Shown piece after piece: positions 33,852 through 42,800 of a stretch of DNA of 64,000 nucleotides. The stretch is taken from positions 1 to 64,000 of the forward strand of contig NZ_JAKLLN010000015.1 of NCBI RefSeq assembly GCF_023150065.1, read 5' to 3'. The position numbers were made by a program, and so were the translations under genes. The stretch is from Zoogloea sp. GTDB lineage: Bacteria > Pseudomonadota > Gammaproteobacteria > Burkholderiales > Rhodocyclaceae. Under the pieces are notes generated by a model that was not told where the DNA came from, searched no databases, and worked only from the letters and a program-made list of their open reading frames with translations. Within the stretch, counting starts at the first letter, position 1. Every line of letters begins with the position of its first letter.

Positions 33852-35364
33852 GGTTCAGCTCCTCCAGCGTGGTCTGCCCGTCCCGCACCAAGGCCAGGCC
33901 GGCCTCCCGCAGGCTCACGAAGCCCTGGCGCCGGGCGGCCTCCTTGAGCACCCGCAGGGGCGCCCGGCTGGTGATCAGGTCGCGGAGTTCGTCATCCAGC
34001 ACCAGCACCTCGGCAATGGCCCGCCGCCCCCGGAAGCCCGACCCGCGGCACTGGCTGCAGCCCTGCCCGGCGCAGAAGCGGTAGTCCGCCGGCGCCGCCG
34101 CCAGCCCTGATGCCGCCAGGATCTCCGGCACCGGTGGCCGGGGCGCGGTGCACGCCGGGCAGTTGATGCGCAGCAGGCGCTGGGCCACCACACCATTGAG
34201 GGCCGCCACCAGGTTGTAGGGATCGACCCCCATGTGCATGAAGCGGCCGATCACGTCGAAGACGTTGTTGGCATGCACGGTGGTGAACACCAGGTGGCCG
34301 GTGAGGGCTGCCTGGATGGCGATCTCGGCCGTCTCCGGGTCGCGGATCTCCCCCACCATGATCCGGTCGGGGTCGTGGCGCAGGATGGAGCGCAGGCCGC
34401 GGGCAAAGTCCATGCCCTTCTTCTCGTTGACCGGGATCTGCAGCACGCCGGGCAGCTGGTACTCCACCGGGTCCTCGATGGTGATCACCTTGTCCTGCCC
34501 GCTGTGGGTCTCGGACAGCAGGGCGTACAGGCTGGTGGTCTTGCCCGAGCCGGTGGGGCCGGTGACCAGCAGCATGCCGTAGGGCTCGGCGGCCATGCGG
34601 CGCAGGCGCTGGCGCGTGTCCCCGTCAAAGCCCAGGGTCTCCAGGCTCAGGCCGTCCAGCGCCCGGGTCAGGTGGGCCTTGTCGAGGATGCGCAGCACCG
34701 CGTCCTCGCCGTGGATGCTGGGCATGATGGACACCCGGAAGTCGATGGCCCGGCCCCCGGCCTGGACCTTGAAACGCCCGTCCTGGGGCACCCGCCGCTC
34801 GGCGATGTCCAGCTCGGCCAGCACCTTGAGGCGCGACACCACCTGCTCGGCCTGGGCCGTGCCCGCCACACTGCCGGCCTGGTTGAGCACCCCGTCCACC
34901 CGGTACTTGATCGCCAGCCCGCCGGGCCGGGATTCCAGATGCACGTCACTGGCGCCCTGGCGGATGGCGTCGTACAGGGTGGCGTTGACCAACCGCACTA
35001 CCGGGCTGGCGTCGCCGGTGATGCGGCGCAGGGACAGGTCCTCGCCTCCATCAGCGTCCAGCGGTGCGGCCTCGTCGGCCAGCTCGCCCGCGCCCACCAT
35101 GCGGTGGGTCGCCTCGTGGCGAGCCAGGCAGGCGGTGAGGGCATCCCGGTCGGCGCGGCACAGGTCGAAGGGCTCGTCCAGGGTGCCGCCCAGCCCGTCC
35201 ACGAGGTCGGTGTCGGCCGGGTCGGCCTGCACGATCCAGAGCCGGCCCGACACATCCCGGCCGGCAAGGGCCTCCCGCTGCAGGGCCCGGTCAAAGGGCA
35301 GCACCCCGAAATCCGGCGCCAGGGCCTGCAGCGCGGCCTCGTCCAGGCACAGGGCAGCGCTCAC
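33832..35364 (-). CDS. gspE: GspE/PilB-type secretion ATPase
   Basis: 510-residue hexameric ATPase that drives pseudopilus assembly. An N-terminal GspE_N region (1-120) is followed by the core: Walker A GPTGSGKTTS, Asp box ITIEDPVEY, Walker B-type DPDRIMVGEIRDPETAEI and the His box GHLVFTTVHANN. The tetracysteine zinc motif is present (CPAC and CSQC), as in GspE rather than PilT. ATG overlaps the stop of gspF by 4 bp. Assignment is secure; whether the system exports enzymes or builds a short pilus is not known. Confidence 0.95.
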   Translation of the reverse strand: MSAALCLDEAALQALAPDFGVLPFDRALQREALAGRDVSGRLWIVQADPADTDLVDGLGGTLDEPFDLCRADRDALTACLARHEATHRMVGAGELADEAAPLDADGGEDLSLRRITGDASPVVRLVNATLYDAIRQGASDVHLESRPGGLAIKYRVDGVLNQAGSVAGTAQAEQVVSRLKVLAELDIAERRVPQDGRFKVQAGGRAIDFRVSIMPSIHGEDAVLRILDKAHLTRALDGLSLETLGFDGDTRQRLRRMAAEPYGMLLVTGPTGSGKTTSLYALLSETHSGQDKVITIEDPVEYQLPGVLQIPVNEKKGMDFARGLRSILRHDPDRIMVGEIRDPETAEIAIQAALTGHLVFTTVHANNVFDVIGRFMHMGVDPYNLVAALNGVVAQRLLRINCPACTAPRPPVPEILAASGLAAAPADYRFCAGQGCSQCRGSGFRGRRAIAEVLVLDDELRDLITSRAPLRVLKEAARRQGFVSLREAGLALVRDGQTTLEELNRVTFVA

Positions 35365-36536
35365 TGGAGGCTCTCCGCAACCTGGAAGATGGGCAGGTAG
35401 AGCATGATCAAAATCAGGCCTACGGCCAGGGCGATCACCAGCATCAGCAGCGGCCCGGCCAGCCGCGTCACGGCGTCCAGCCAGCGGGCGTTGTCCTCCT
35501 CATGAAAGCCGGCGGCCCGCTCCAGCATCTCGCCCAGGTTGCCGGCGCGCTCCCCCACCGCCAGCATGCGCAGGGCCACCGGCGTGGCCAGGGCATGGTC
35601 GCCCAGGGTGGCCGCCAGGCCCTGGCCTTCACGCACCCGCTCGATGGCGGCCTGGAGCCCCGGGCGCAGGGCCGGCGACAACAGCCCCTCCACCATTCCC
35701 AGGGCCGTCACCGCCGGAATCCCGCCCCGCAGCAGCATGCCCAGGGTGCGATAGAAGCGCGCCAGCTCGAACACCCGCAGGCGCGCCCCCAGCCGGGGCG
35801 TGCGCCAGGCCAGGCGCAGGGCCGCCGCGCGGCTGGCCGGATGGCGCAGGGCCAGCACGATCAGCCCCACCGGCCCCAGGCCGCCGGCCAGCACCCAACC
35901 GCCGTGGGTCTGCAGCAGCGTGCCCCAGGCCAGCAGCAGGCGCGACATCCAGGGCAGCTCGCCGCCCACCGACTCGAACACCTGGGCAAAGCGCGGCACC
36001 ACGTAGGCCAGCAGAAAGAGCATCACCGCGCCCCCCACCCCCAGCAGCAGGGCCGGATAGAGCGCCGCCGACAGCAGCTTGCCGCGCACCAGGGCAAGCT
36101 GCTGCTGGTAGTCGATGTAGCGGGCCAGCGCCGGGTCCAGATCACTGGTGCGCTCGGCGGCGCGCACCGTGGCCACGTAGAGGGGCGGAAAGGCCTGGGG
36201 CCGGGCCGCCAGGGCCACCGACAGGCGCTGCCCCTCGCGCAGGCGCGCCAGCAACTCCAGCAGCACCTCGCGCATGCCGGCCCGCCCCTCCTTCTCGGCC
36301 AGCGCCGCCAGTGCCTCAGCCAGGGGAATCCCCGCCCGCAGCAAGGCCAGCAGCTGCTGATTGAAGAGCTGCAGCGGAAAACCCGCCTGGCTGCGCGCGT
36401 CGGCCAACGGCGTGACCGAGATCACCGCCAGCCCCTGCGCCGCCGCCTGCACCCGGGCCGCGCCGGCATCCGCCGCCACCAGCTCGATATCCTGAAAAGT
36501 AGACGCCCCCGCCAGCGCCCGAACCCGGAAACGCAT
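35361..36536 (-). CDS. gspF: GspF-type inner-membrane platform protein
   Basis: 391 residues with two T2SSF domains, each followed by membrane helices: first domain about 60-180, helix pair around 160-230 (LLGVGGAVMLFLLAYVVPRF), second domain about 265-385, final helix LLMLVIALAVGLILIMLYLP. Motifs GIPLAEALAALAEKEG and GGIPAVTALGMVEGL are typical of GspF/PilC. It serves as the platform that GspE acts on. Three bp separate it from gspG and it overlaps gspE by 4 bp. Confidence 0.93.
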   Translation of the reverse strand: MRFRVRALAGASTFQDIELVAADAGAARVQAAAQGLAVISVTPLADARSQAGFPLQLFNQQLLALLRAGIPLAEALAALAEKEGRAGMREVLLELLARLREGQRLSVALAARPQAFPPLYVATVRAAERTSDLDPALARYIDYQQQLALVRGKLLSAALYPALLLGVGGAVMLFLLAYVVPRFAQVFESVGGELPWMSRLLLAWGTLLQTHGGWVLAGGLGPVGLIVLALRHPASRAAALRLAWRTPRLGARLRVFELARFYRTLGMLLRGGIPAVTALGMVEGLLSPALRPGLQAAIERVREGQGLAATLGDHALATPVALRMLAVGERAGNLGEMLERAAGFHEEDNARWLDAVTRLAGPLLMLVIALAVGLILIMLYLPIFQVAESLQ

Positions 36537-36539
36537 GGC

Positions 36540-36980
36540 TTACCAGTTGCCGATGTCGGCAGCCTCGCCGGTGCCGCCGGGCTGGCCGTCCCGGCCAAAG
36601 GAGTACAGATCGAACTCCCCATGCTCACCGGGCTGCACATACTGGTAGAGCTGCCCCCACGGATCCTTGGGCACTGCCTTCTTGAGATAGGGGCCGCCCC
36701 AGCGCGTCGCCTCGGCCGGCGCCGCCAGCAAGGCCTGCAAGCCCTCCTCGGTGGTCGGGTAACGCCCCATATCCACCCGAAACTGGTCCAGCGCCTTCTC
36801 GAAACCATCGATCTGCGCCCGCACCGCCTTGATCTCCGAGCGCCCGATATGGGTAAAGAACTTGGGCCCCACATAGCCCGCCAGCAGCCCGATGATGCTC
36901 ATCACCACCAGCAACTCAAGCAGGGTAAAGCCGCGCAAGCGGCAAAAGGGAGGCAAGGCGAAAACGCGGACACTCGGCAT
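36540..36980 (-). CDS. gspG: Major pseudopilin GspG
   Basis: 146 residues, first gene of the secretion operon. The leader peptide ends RLRG, then FTLLELLVVMSIIGLLAGYV with Glu+5, followed by the GspG-specific VDMGRYPTTEEGLQALL and the calcium-site loop region near the C-terminus (GEFDLYSFGRDGQPGG). The leader is longer than usual (about 17 residues). Clear homologue of the T2SS major pseudopilin. The operon promoter should lie upstream of 36980, but I cannot point to a convincing one. Confidence 0.95.
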   Translation of the reverse strand: MPSVRVFALPPFCRLRGFTLLELLVVMSIIGLLAGYVGPKFFTHIGRSEIKAVRAQIDGFEKALDQFRVDMGRYPTTEEGLQALLAAPAEATRWGGPYLKKAVPKDPWGQLYQYVQPGEHGEFDLYSFGRDGQPGGTGEAADIGNW

Positions 36981-37410
36981 GGTCGGCGCAGCCTAGGGGG
37001 CTTTCGTGACAGGGCCATCACGGATTGAAGTCATTCGGGTTTCAACACAGAATGGCACCGCAATCGATGATCGCCAGCCCTCCCGGTGGGGCAAACCCAT
37101 TCGACCACGGACTTTTCCCAGCGGCCTACCGGTCATCAGCGTGAGAAGGTCGAGTGAATTCGCCCACACAGCGCGCGCGTCACCAATCTTTCAGCAAACC
37201 CATCCCAACGGAGGAGCGGTGGCGGATTTCGCCCTGCGACCCTTGTAGGGAATATCGGGGCTCAGACCACACATGCCCGCGTATCCGCCGGGCAGACGCT
37301 TTCTTCCGGGCCGTAACCACGCTCACAGTCCCCCGAAGAGGCGCTCTTGCGGAGCAGGGCCAGATGGCCCGTATTCGCTATTCGCGAATTACGAATTCGA
37401 AGCCCGGAGA
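36981..37410. other. 430-bp gene-poor spacer before the accessory island
   Basis: Between divergent gspG and the winged-helix gene. It contains short open frames without recognisable protein features and one copy of the island-flanking repeat (37180-37248). It presumably also carries the gspG promoter. Nothing else could be supported. Confidence 0.6.
37180..37248 (+). repeat. Island-flanking direct repeat, copy A
   Basis: 69-bp sequence beginning TCACCAATCTTTCAGCAAAC and ending GCCCTGCGACCCTTGTAG. It matches copy B at 39688-39767 with few substitutions and one 11-bp gap, in the same orientation. The pair brackets the 2.4-kb accessory island. Confidence 0.8.
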
Positions 37411-37944
37411 ATGGAACTCAAGACGCAGGATCTGATCGTTTTGCTCAAGGTCGCCGCACATCCGCCACGACGCTGGACTTACGCTGAGTTGAGCGCCGCG
37501 TTGTCCATGAGTGCGTCCGAGACGCATGCAAGCGTTAGACGTGCTGTCGAGTGCGGACTTGCGGTCTCTCATGGGCGAGATGGCTGGCAGCCTGTACGGC
37601 CGGCGCTGCTGGAGTTCTTGTTGCATGGTGTGAAATATGTGTGGCCCGCAGCCTTGGGGCCGGTCAAGCGAGGGGTACCGACGAGCATTGGTGCGGAGCC
37701 CCTGGCCAGCCAAGTGAACGTGGCGTCAGGTGATGCACCCGTGTGGCCACATCCCGATGGAACGGCTAAAGGCCCATCCATCTCGCCGCTATACAGAACA
37801 GCGCCGGATGCGGCACTTCGAGACCCGGATCTGCACCGCCTCCTTGCGCTGCTGGATGCTGTCAGATGCGGTCGGGCTCGTGAGAGAGCGCTGGCTGCTG
37901 ACATGTTGAGCCGCGAGCTCGGAGGAGCACATGCTTCCGAATGA
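37411..37944 (+). CDS. Winged-helix protein paired with a nucleotidyltransferase (antitoxin-like)
   Basis: 177 residues. The N-terminal winged-helix domain (about 1-60) reads TQDLIVLLKVAAHPPRRWTY then ELSAALSMSASETHASVRRA, followed by a region with LLEFLLHGVKYVWPA and a helical C-terminus. Such proteins are repeatedly found in front of AbiEii-like nucleotidyltransferases, where they may act as antitoxin and/or autorepressor. It overlaps the downstream gene by 14 bp. GC content is lower than in the core genes. ATG 37411 starts the conserved domain; the longer open frame upstream looks random. Confidence 0.7.
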   Translation: MELKTQDLIVLLKVAAHPPRRWTYAELSAALSMSASETHASVRRAVECGLAVSHGRDGWQPVRPALLEFLLHGVKYVWPAALGPVKRGVPTSIGAEPLASQVNVASGDAPVWPHPDGTAKGPSISPLYRTAPDAALRDPDLHRLLALLDAVRCGRARERALAADMLSRELGGAHASE

Positions 37945-38737
37945 TCCGAACCTGGCGCAGCTTCGGCTGATTGCTGAGGCCCTGGGTGATCTGCGACACC
38001 AACTCGTATTCGTGGGGGGCTCAATCGCAGGCCTGCTCATGACAGACCCTCTTGCCGATGCTGTGCGTGCGACGATGGATGTCGATGCTGTCGTCGAAGC
38101 CGGACGAGTTGCGTTCTTCAGGCTCGAAGATGAGATAGCGGCACGCGGCTTCATGCGCGACAGCAGCAGCGAAGTGATCTGCAGATGGAAATATCGCGAT
38201 TCCGGCGTGCTGTTCGATCTCATGCCCGTCGAGGCCTCCGTGCTCGGCTTCACGAATCGCTGGTATCCATACGCCATTCAGAGCGCTACTCCGGTTGATC
38301 TCGGGAACGGCATCACGATCAGGCTCGCAAGCGCAGTTGCATTTGTTGCAACAAAGCTCGAGGCGTTTATCGACCGAGGCCAGCGTGACTTCATGACGAG
38401 TCACGACCTCGAGGACGTGCTCAGCGTCGTCGATGGTCGCGCAGAGTTGGCAGACGAGTTCACTCTTGCTCCAGTGGCTCTCCGACACGCCGTAGCGGCG
38501 ACGTTTGCTGAACTGCTCAGCAATCCCGACTTCGAGAATGTGCTACCGGGGCTGCTCACGGACCACCGACTGCAGTTGCCAGAAATGAGAAAAACCTGGA
38601 TTTACCTTGCTGGAGTCGTCGTTTTCAGCCTGGCATATACATGGCTGAAGACGATAATGAGTGAGCCAGTCTTCTTCGTCGGAGCAATCAGCTACTTGCT
38701 GCTGCTGCGGTTTGTTGCTGAACGGATCGGAAAGTAG
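37931..38737 (+). CDS. Nucleotidyltransferase-like protein with C-terminal membrane hairpin
   Basis: 268 residues. The NTase core has FVGGSIAGLLMTDPLAD (GGS at 29-31) and the acidic pair DVD at 50-52, then FDLMPVE, matching AbiEii-like nucleotidyltransferases that can act as toxins in type IV toxin-antitoxin pairs. Unusually, the last 49 residues form two strong membrane helices (about 223-241, TWIYLAGVVVFSLAYTWL; about 246-262, VFFVGAISYLLLLRFVA), so the enzyme is probably tethered to the membrane. Its start lies inside the end of the winged-helix gene. Substrate unknown. Confidence 0.7.
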   Translation: MLPNDPNLAQLRLIAEALGDLRHQLVFVGGSIAGLLMTDPLADAVRATMDVDAVVEAGRVAFFRLEDEIAARGFMRDSSSEVICRWKYRDSGVLFDLMPVEASVLGFTNRWYPYAIQSATPVDLGNGITIRLASAVAFVATKLEAFIDRGQRDFMTSHDLEDVLSVVDGRAELADEFTLAPVALRHAVAATFAELLSNPDFENVLPGLLTDHRLQLPEMRKTWIYLAGVVVFSLAYTWLKTIMSEPVFFVGAISYLLLLRFVAERIGK

Positions 38738-38789
38738 ATTTGTGGATCCGAAGACCGCCGCTGCAGTGGTCACGGAGTGCCTGCTCCTG

Positions 38790-38925
38790 GCCAGGCCCCT
38801 GCGGGCCGACAGCTACCTGTATGACGAACTGGGCAACGTCAAGGCCCGCTCCACTGACAGGGGGACGGACCTACACCTACGACGAGATCAACCGCCTTCA
38901 GAACGTTTGGCCACCAGATTCTGTC
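38790..38925 (+). pseudogene. RHS/YD-repeat gene remnant
   Basis: Two adjacent YD-repeat pieces in different frames: ADSYLYDELGNVKARSTD (frame of 38811) and GRTYTYDEINRLQNVWP (frame of 38863), the second needing a +1 shift at about 38860. Together they spell the RHS consensus YDxxGNxxxxTxxxxxTYTYDxxNRL. No larger RHS frame or toxin domain surrounds them, so this is a fragment of a lost RHS gene. It lies between the NTase and VapC genes. Confidence 0.7.
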
Positions 38926-38939
38926 GCCGCGGCCCGAGG

Positions 38940-39335
38940 TCAGACAAACGGATTTCTGACCTGTAGCCCTCCCAGCACCAATCCACCCTGCAGATCCTCC
39001 GTGTACAGCACTTCGGCATCGACCTCCTGCGCCGACGCGCAGATGAGCGCATCGTAGAGCGATAGCTGGAAGCGCTCGGCCAACTGAAGGGCACGCTCGT
39101 GGGCGGCGAGCGACAGCGGTACCACCGTACAGCACGCCTTAACCGCATCGAGCAGTCCATGCACCTCTGGCCAGGGCAGCTTCAGCTTGCGTCGGCACAC
39201 CGATGTCGCTTCATTGAGCACCTGGACGCTGACCACGCCCCCCCGTGCCAGCAACGCTTCGGCCACATCGGCCTTGTGCGCATCGGCCGACAGCAGGTAG
39301 AGGACGACGTTGGTGTCGAAGAAGACTGGACGCAT
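38940..39335 (-). CDS. vapC: PIN-domain toxin, VapC family
   Basis: 131-residue PIN-domain RNase, toxin of a type II pair. Acidic metal-binding residues are visible: FFDTNVVLY (first Asp), VLNEAT (Glu), LSLYDALICASA (third Asp) and LYTEDLQGG (fourth Asp). The start codon overlaps the stop of the antitoxin gene by one base (TGATG), so the order is antitoxin then toxin. The target is probably tRNA or rRNA, as for other VapC proteins; not determinable here. Complete active site suggests it is functional. Confidence 0.9.
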   Translation of the reverse strand: MRPVFFDTNVVLYLLSADAHKADVAEALLARGGVVSVQVLNEATSVCRRKLKLPWPEVHGLLDAVKACCTVVPLSLAAHERALQLAERFQLSLYDALICASAQEVDAEVLYTEDLQGGLVLGGLQVRNPFV

Positions 39336-39577
39336 CAGGGCTGCCGGTCCTCTTCATGGGCTTCGAGCCGATCAAAGCGAAAATCGGCGGGCAGCCGGCC
39401 CCTCAAGCGGCGCAGCCGGGCAAGCAGTTCCTGGGGCTGTGCCTTGCGGGCGACCTCAAGGGAGCGTTCCCCCACGACGTGCAGCTCGATTTCTTCACCT
39501 TCCTTCAACTCCAGCGCCTGAACCACCGCAGCCGGCAGACGAACGGCGAGCGAATTTCCCCATTTGGCGACTTGCAT
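39335..39577 (-). CDS. vapB: AbrB/MazE-type antitoxin, VapB family
   Basis: 80 residues. An N-terminal SpoVT-AbrB swapped-hairpin domain (MQVAKWGNSLAVRLPAAVVQ then ALELKEGEEIEL) binds operator DNA, and a C-terminal tail (LPADFRFDRLEAHEEDRQP) probably covers the VapC active site. ATG 39577 is selected because KWGNSLAVRLP is the conserved start of the family; an in-frame ATG 11 codons upstream is less likely. It probably autoregulates the operon. Confidence 0.88.
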   Translation of the reverse strand: MQVAKWGNSLAVRLPAAVVQALELKEGEEIELHVVGERSLEVARKAQPQELLARLRRLRGRLPADFRFDRLEAHEEDRQP

Positions 39578-39687
39578 GAAGGCCTCCTTGCTTAGATATA
39601 CATTGAGCAATCAGTTTATCCTTAAGCCGATGCGTTGGTAAGGCCGGGGCGACTTTCTACCGAACTCGCGCCGGCACAAGAACCCCA

Positions 39688-39767
39688 TCACCAATCTTTC
39701 AACACGCTTGCAGCAAACCCATCCGAACGGAGGAGTAGCGGCGGATTTCGCCCTGCGACCCCTGTAG
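39688..39767 (+). repeat. Island-flanking direct repeat, copy B
   Basis: 80-bp counterpart of copy A at 37180: TCACCAATCTTTCA, then an extra 11 bp (ACACGCTTGCA region), then GCAAACCCATC and so on to GCCCTGCGACCCCTGTAG. Same orientation as copy A. It directly precedes the exported nuclease gene. Confidence 0.8.
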
Positions 39768-39817
39768 CACGACTTGCCTACAGTGCCGGGTCAGTCCACC
39801 ATCCCGGAGCCCCTCCC

Positions 39818-42800
39818 ATGCCTACACCCCATCGCCTCGCCGCCGCGCTCTGCACGGCCGGCCTTCTGTCTGCCAGCGGCCTCGCCAGTGCCGCATCGGA
39901 CATCGTCATCAGCCAGATCTACGGGGGTGGGGGCAACGTTTACAGCGCCGACTACGTGGAGCTCTTCAACCGGAGCAGCAACCCGGTGGATGTGAGCGGC
40001 TGGTCGGTGCAGTACGCCAGCGCCACAGGCACCGGCAACTTCTCGGGCAACGGGGTGGCGGCGCTCAATGGCACCCTGCAGCCGGGCCAGTACCTGCTGG
40101 TGCGGCTGGCTGTCACGGCCGGGGGCAGCGCCCTGCCGGCGGCCGATGCCACGGGCACCTCCAACCTGGCCCAGGCCAATGGCAAGCTCATCCTCGCCAA
40201 TGTGGCCACCGGCCTTGCCTGTAACGGCAGCAGCACGCCCTGCACCCCGGCGCAGAATGCCCAGATCGTCGATCTGGTGGGCTTCGGCAGCGCCAACTTC
40301 AAGGAAGGCGCCAGCGCCGCGCCGGCGGCCAGCGCCACCACCGCGCTGTTCCGGGCTGCGGCCGGCTGTACCGACACCGACAACAACGGCGCCGACTTCA
40401 GCACCGGCGCACCGGCCCCGCGTAACAGCGCCAGCCCCCTCAACCAGTGTGCCGGCGCGCCGGTGAATGCCCCCATCGTCCCCGCCTGCAGCCCCCTGAA
40501 CATCCAGCAGGGCCAGGCCGGCAGCGTGACCCTGACGGCCAGTGACCTGGACAGCCTGGTGACCGGCGCCAGCATCGACAGCGCGCCGGTGGCCGGCATC
40601 AGCCTCGGCCCCGTTACGCCTTCGGCCGCCGATGGCGCCGCCGCCAGCGTCAGCCTGCAGGCCAGCGCCGCGGTCAGCCCGGGCACCTACCCGGTGCGCG
40701 TGCTGTTCACCAACAACGAGGCCCAGAGCGCCAGCTGCACGGTAGACGTGACCGTCAGCGCCGCCGCGGCCACCACCTCCATCCCCGAGATCCAGGGCAG
40801 CGGCAACACCAGCCCGCGGGTGGGCGAGACCCTCATCACCAGCGGCGTGGTCACCGCCATTTTCCCCGGCCTCAAGGGCTTCTACCTGCAGGACCCGACG
40901 GGTGACGGCAACCCCGCCACCTCCGACGGCCTCTTCGTGTATGTGAACAACGCCACCATGCCGGCCGGCGTGGCGGTGGGCAACCGCATCTCGGTGAAGG
41001 GCACGGTAGCCGAGTTCAGCGGCCTCACCGAGCTCACCAACCCCAGCGCCGTCACCGTGCTGGGCACGGGCGAAAGCGTCGCTCCCACCGACGTGACCCT
41101 GCCGGAGAGCATCAACGGCGAGCTGGAGCGCTACGAAGGCATGCTGGTGCGCATTGTCAGCCCCATGACCGTGGCCCAGAACTACTTCCTCGGCCGCTTC
41201 GGTCAGCTCACGCTGTCGGCGGGCGGGCGCCTCGAAAAGGCCACCAACCGCTTCCGCGCCGGCTCGGCCGAGGCCATTGCCCTCAACGACGAGAACCAGC
41301 GCCGCCTGCTGGTGCTCGACGACGGCAGCAGCCTGCAGAACCCCAGCCCGACCCCCTACATCGGCAGCGGCAACACCGTGCGCGCCGGTGACACGGTGGT
41401 TGGCAACCTGGTCGGCGTGCTCGACCAGGGCCCGATCAACACCAGCAGCCCGGCAACCCTCGACTACCGCCTGCACCCCACCGAAACGCCGGCCTTCACG
41501 CGCGCCAATCCGCGCACCCCGGCCCCGGCGGCGGTGGGCGGCAACGTCAAGGTGGCGAGCTTCAACGTGCTCAACTATTTCAACGGCGACGGCAGCGGCG
41601 GCGGTTTCCCGACCAGCCGCGGTGCCTCCTCCACCGCCGAGTTCGAACGCCAGCGCGTCAAGATCATCGGCGCCCTGCGCGCCCTCGACGCCGACGTGGT
41701 CGGCCTGATGGAGATCGAGAACGACGGCAACGGCCCCCGGAGCGCCATCCAGGATCTGGTAAACGGCCTCAACGCTGCCATGGGCGCCGGCACCTATGCG
41801 GTGGTGCCCGACCCGGCCAATGGCACCGGCAGCGACGAGATCAAGGTAGCCCTGATCTACAAGCCGGCCCGGGTCAGCCGCGTCGGAGCTTCCCTGTCCG
41901 ACCCCGCCGCCATCAACAACCGCCCGCCCCTGGCCCAGACCTTCGCCGCCCTCAATGGCGAGAAGTTCTCGGTGGTGGTCAACCACTTCAAGTCCAAGAG
42001 CTGCACCGACGCCGCCGGTGCCGACCAGGACCAGGGCGACGGCCAGGGCTGCTTCAACCCCCGCCGCATCGACCAGGCCCGCCAGCTGCTGGCCTTCATC
42101 GGCCAGGTGCGCAGCACGGCCGGCGACGACGACGTGGTACTGATCGGTGATCTGAATTCCTACGGCAAGGAAGACCCCATCGCCCAGCTCACCCAGGCCG
42201 GCTTCATCGACCAGCTCGCCGCCCGGGAAGCCAGCCCCTACTCCTACGTCTTCGACGGCGAGACCGGCTACCTGGACCACGCCCTGACCAGCGCCAGCCT
42301 CAACAGCCAGCTGGCCGGCGTGGGCCACTGGCACATCAACGCCGACGAACCCTCCTTCATCGACTACAACCTGGAGTTCAAGCAGCCCGCCTGCACCGCC
42401 TGCGAGCCGGACCTGTACTCCGCCACGCCCTACCGCTCCTCCGACCACGACCCGGTCATCGTCGGCCTGCAGCTGGTGCGCAAACTCGAAGGCACGGCCG
42501 CCCGCGACACTCTTACCGGCACCCCCGGTGACGACCTGATTGTCGGCGGCGACGGCGCAGACACCCTCACCGGCGGCGCCGGTGCCGACACCTTCGCGTA
42601 TCGCAACCTGCGCGAAGCCGGCGACACCATCACCGACTTCGTGCCCGGCACCGACCGCCTGCACCTGGGCGCCCTGCTGGCCAGCATCGGCTACACCGGC
42701 ACCCAGCCGCTGACTGACGGCTACCTCAAGCTGGTCGGCACCGCGGCCGGCACCAGCGTGCAGATCGACCCGGACGGCAACGGCCCTGCTGCGGCCCGCC

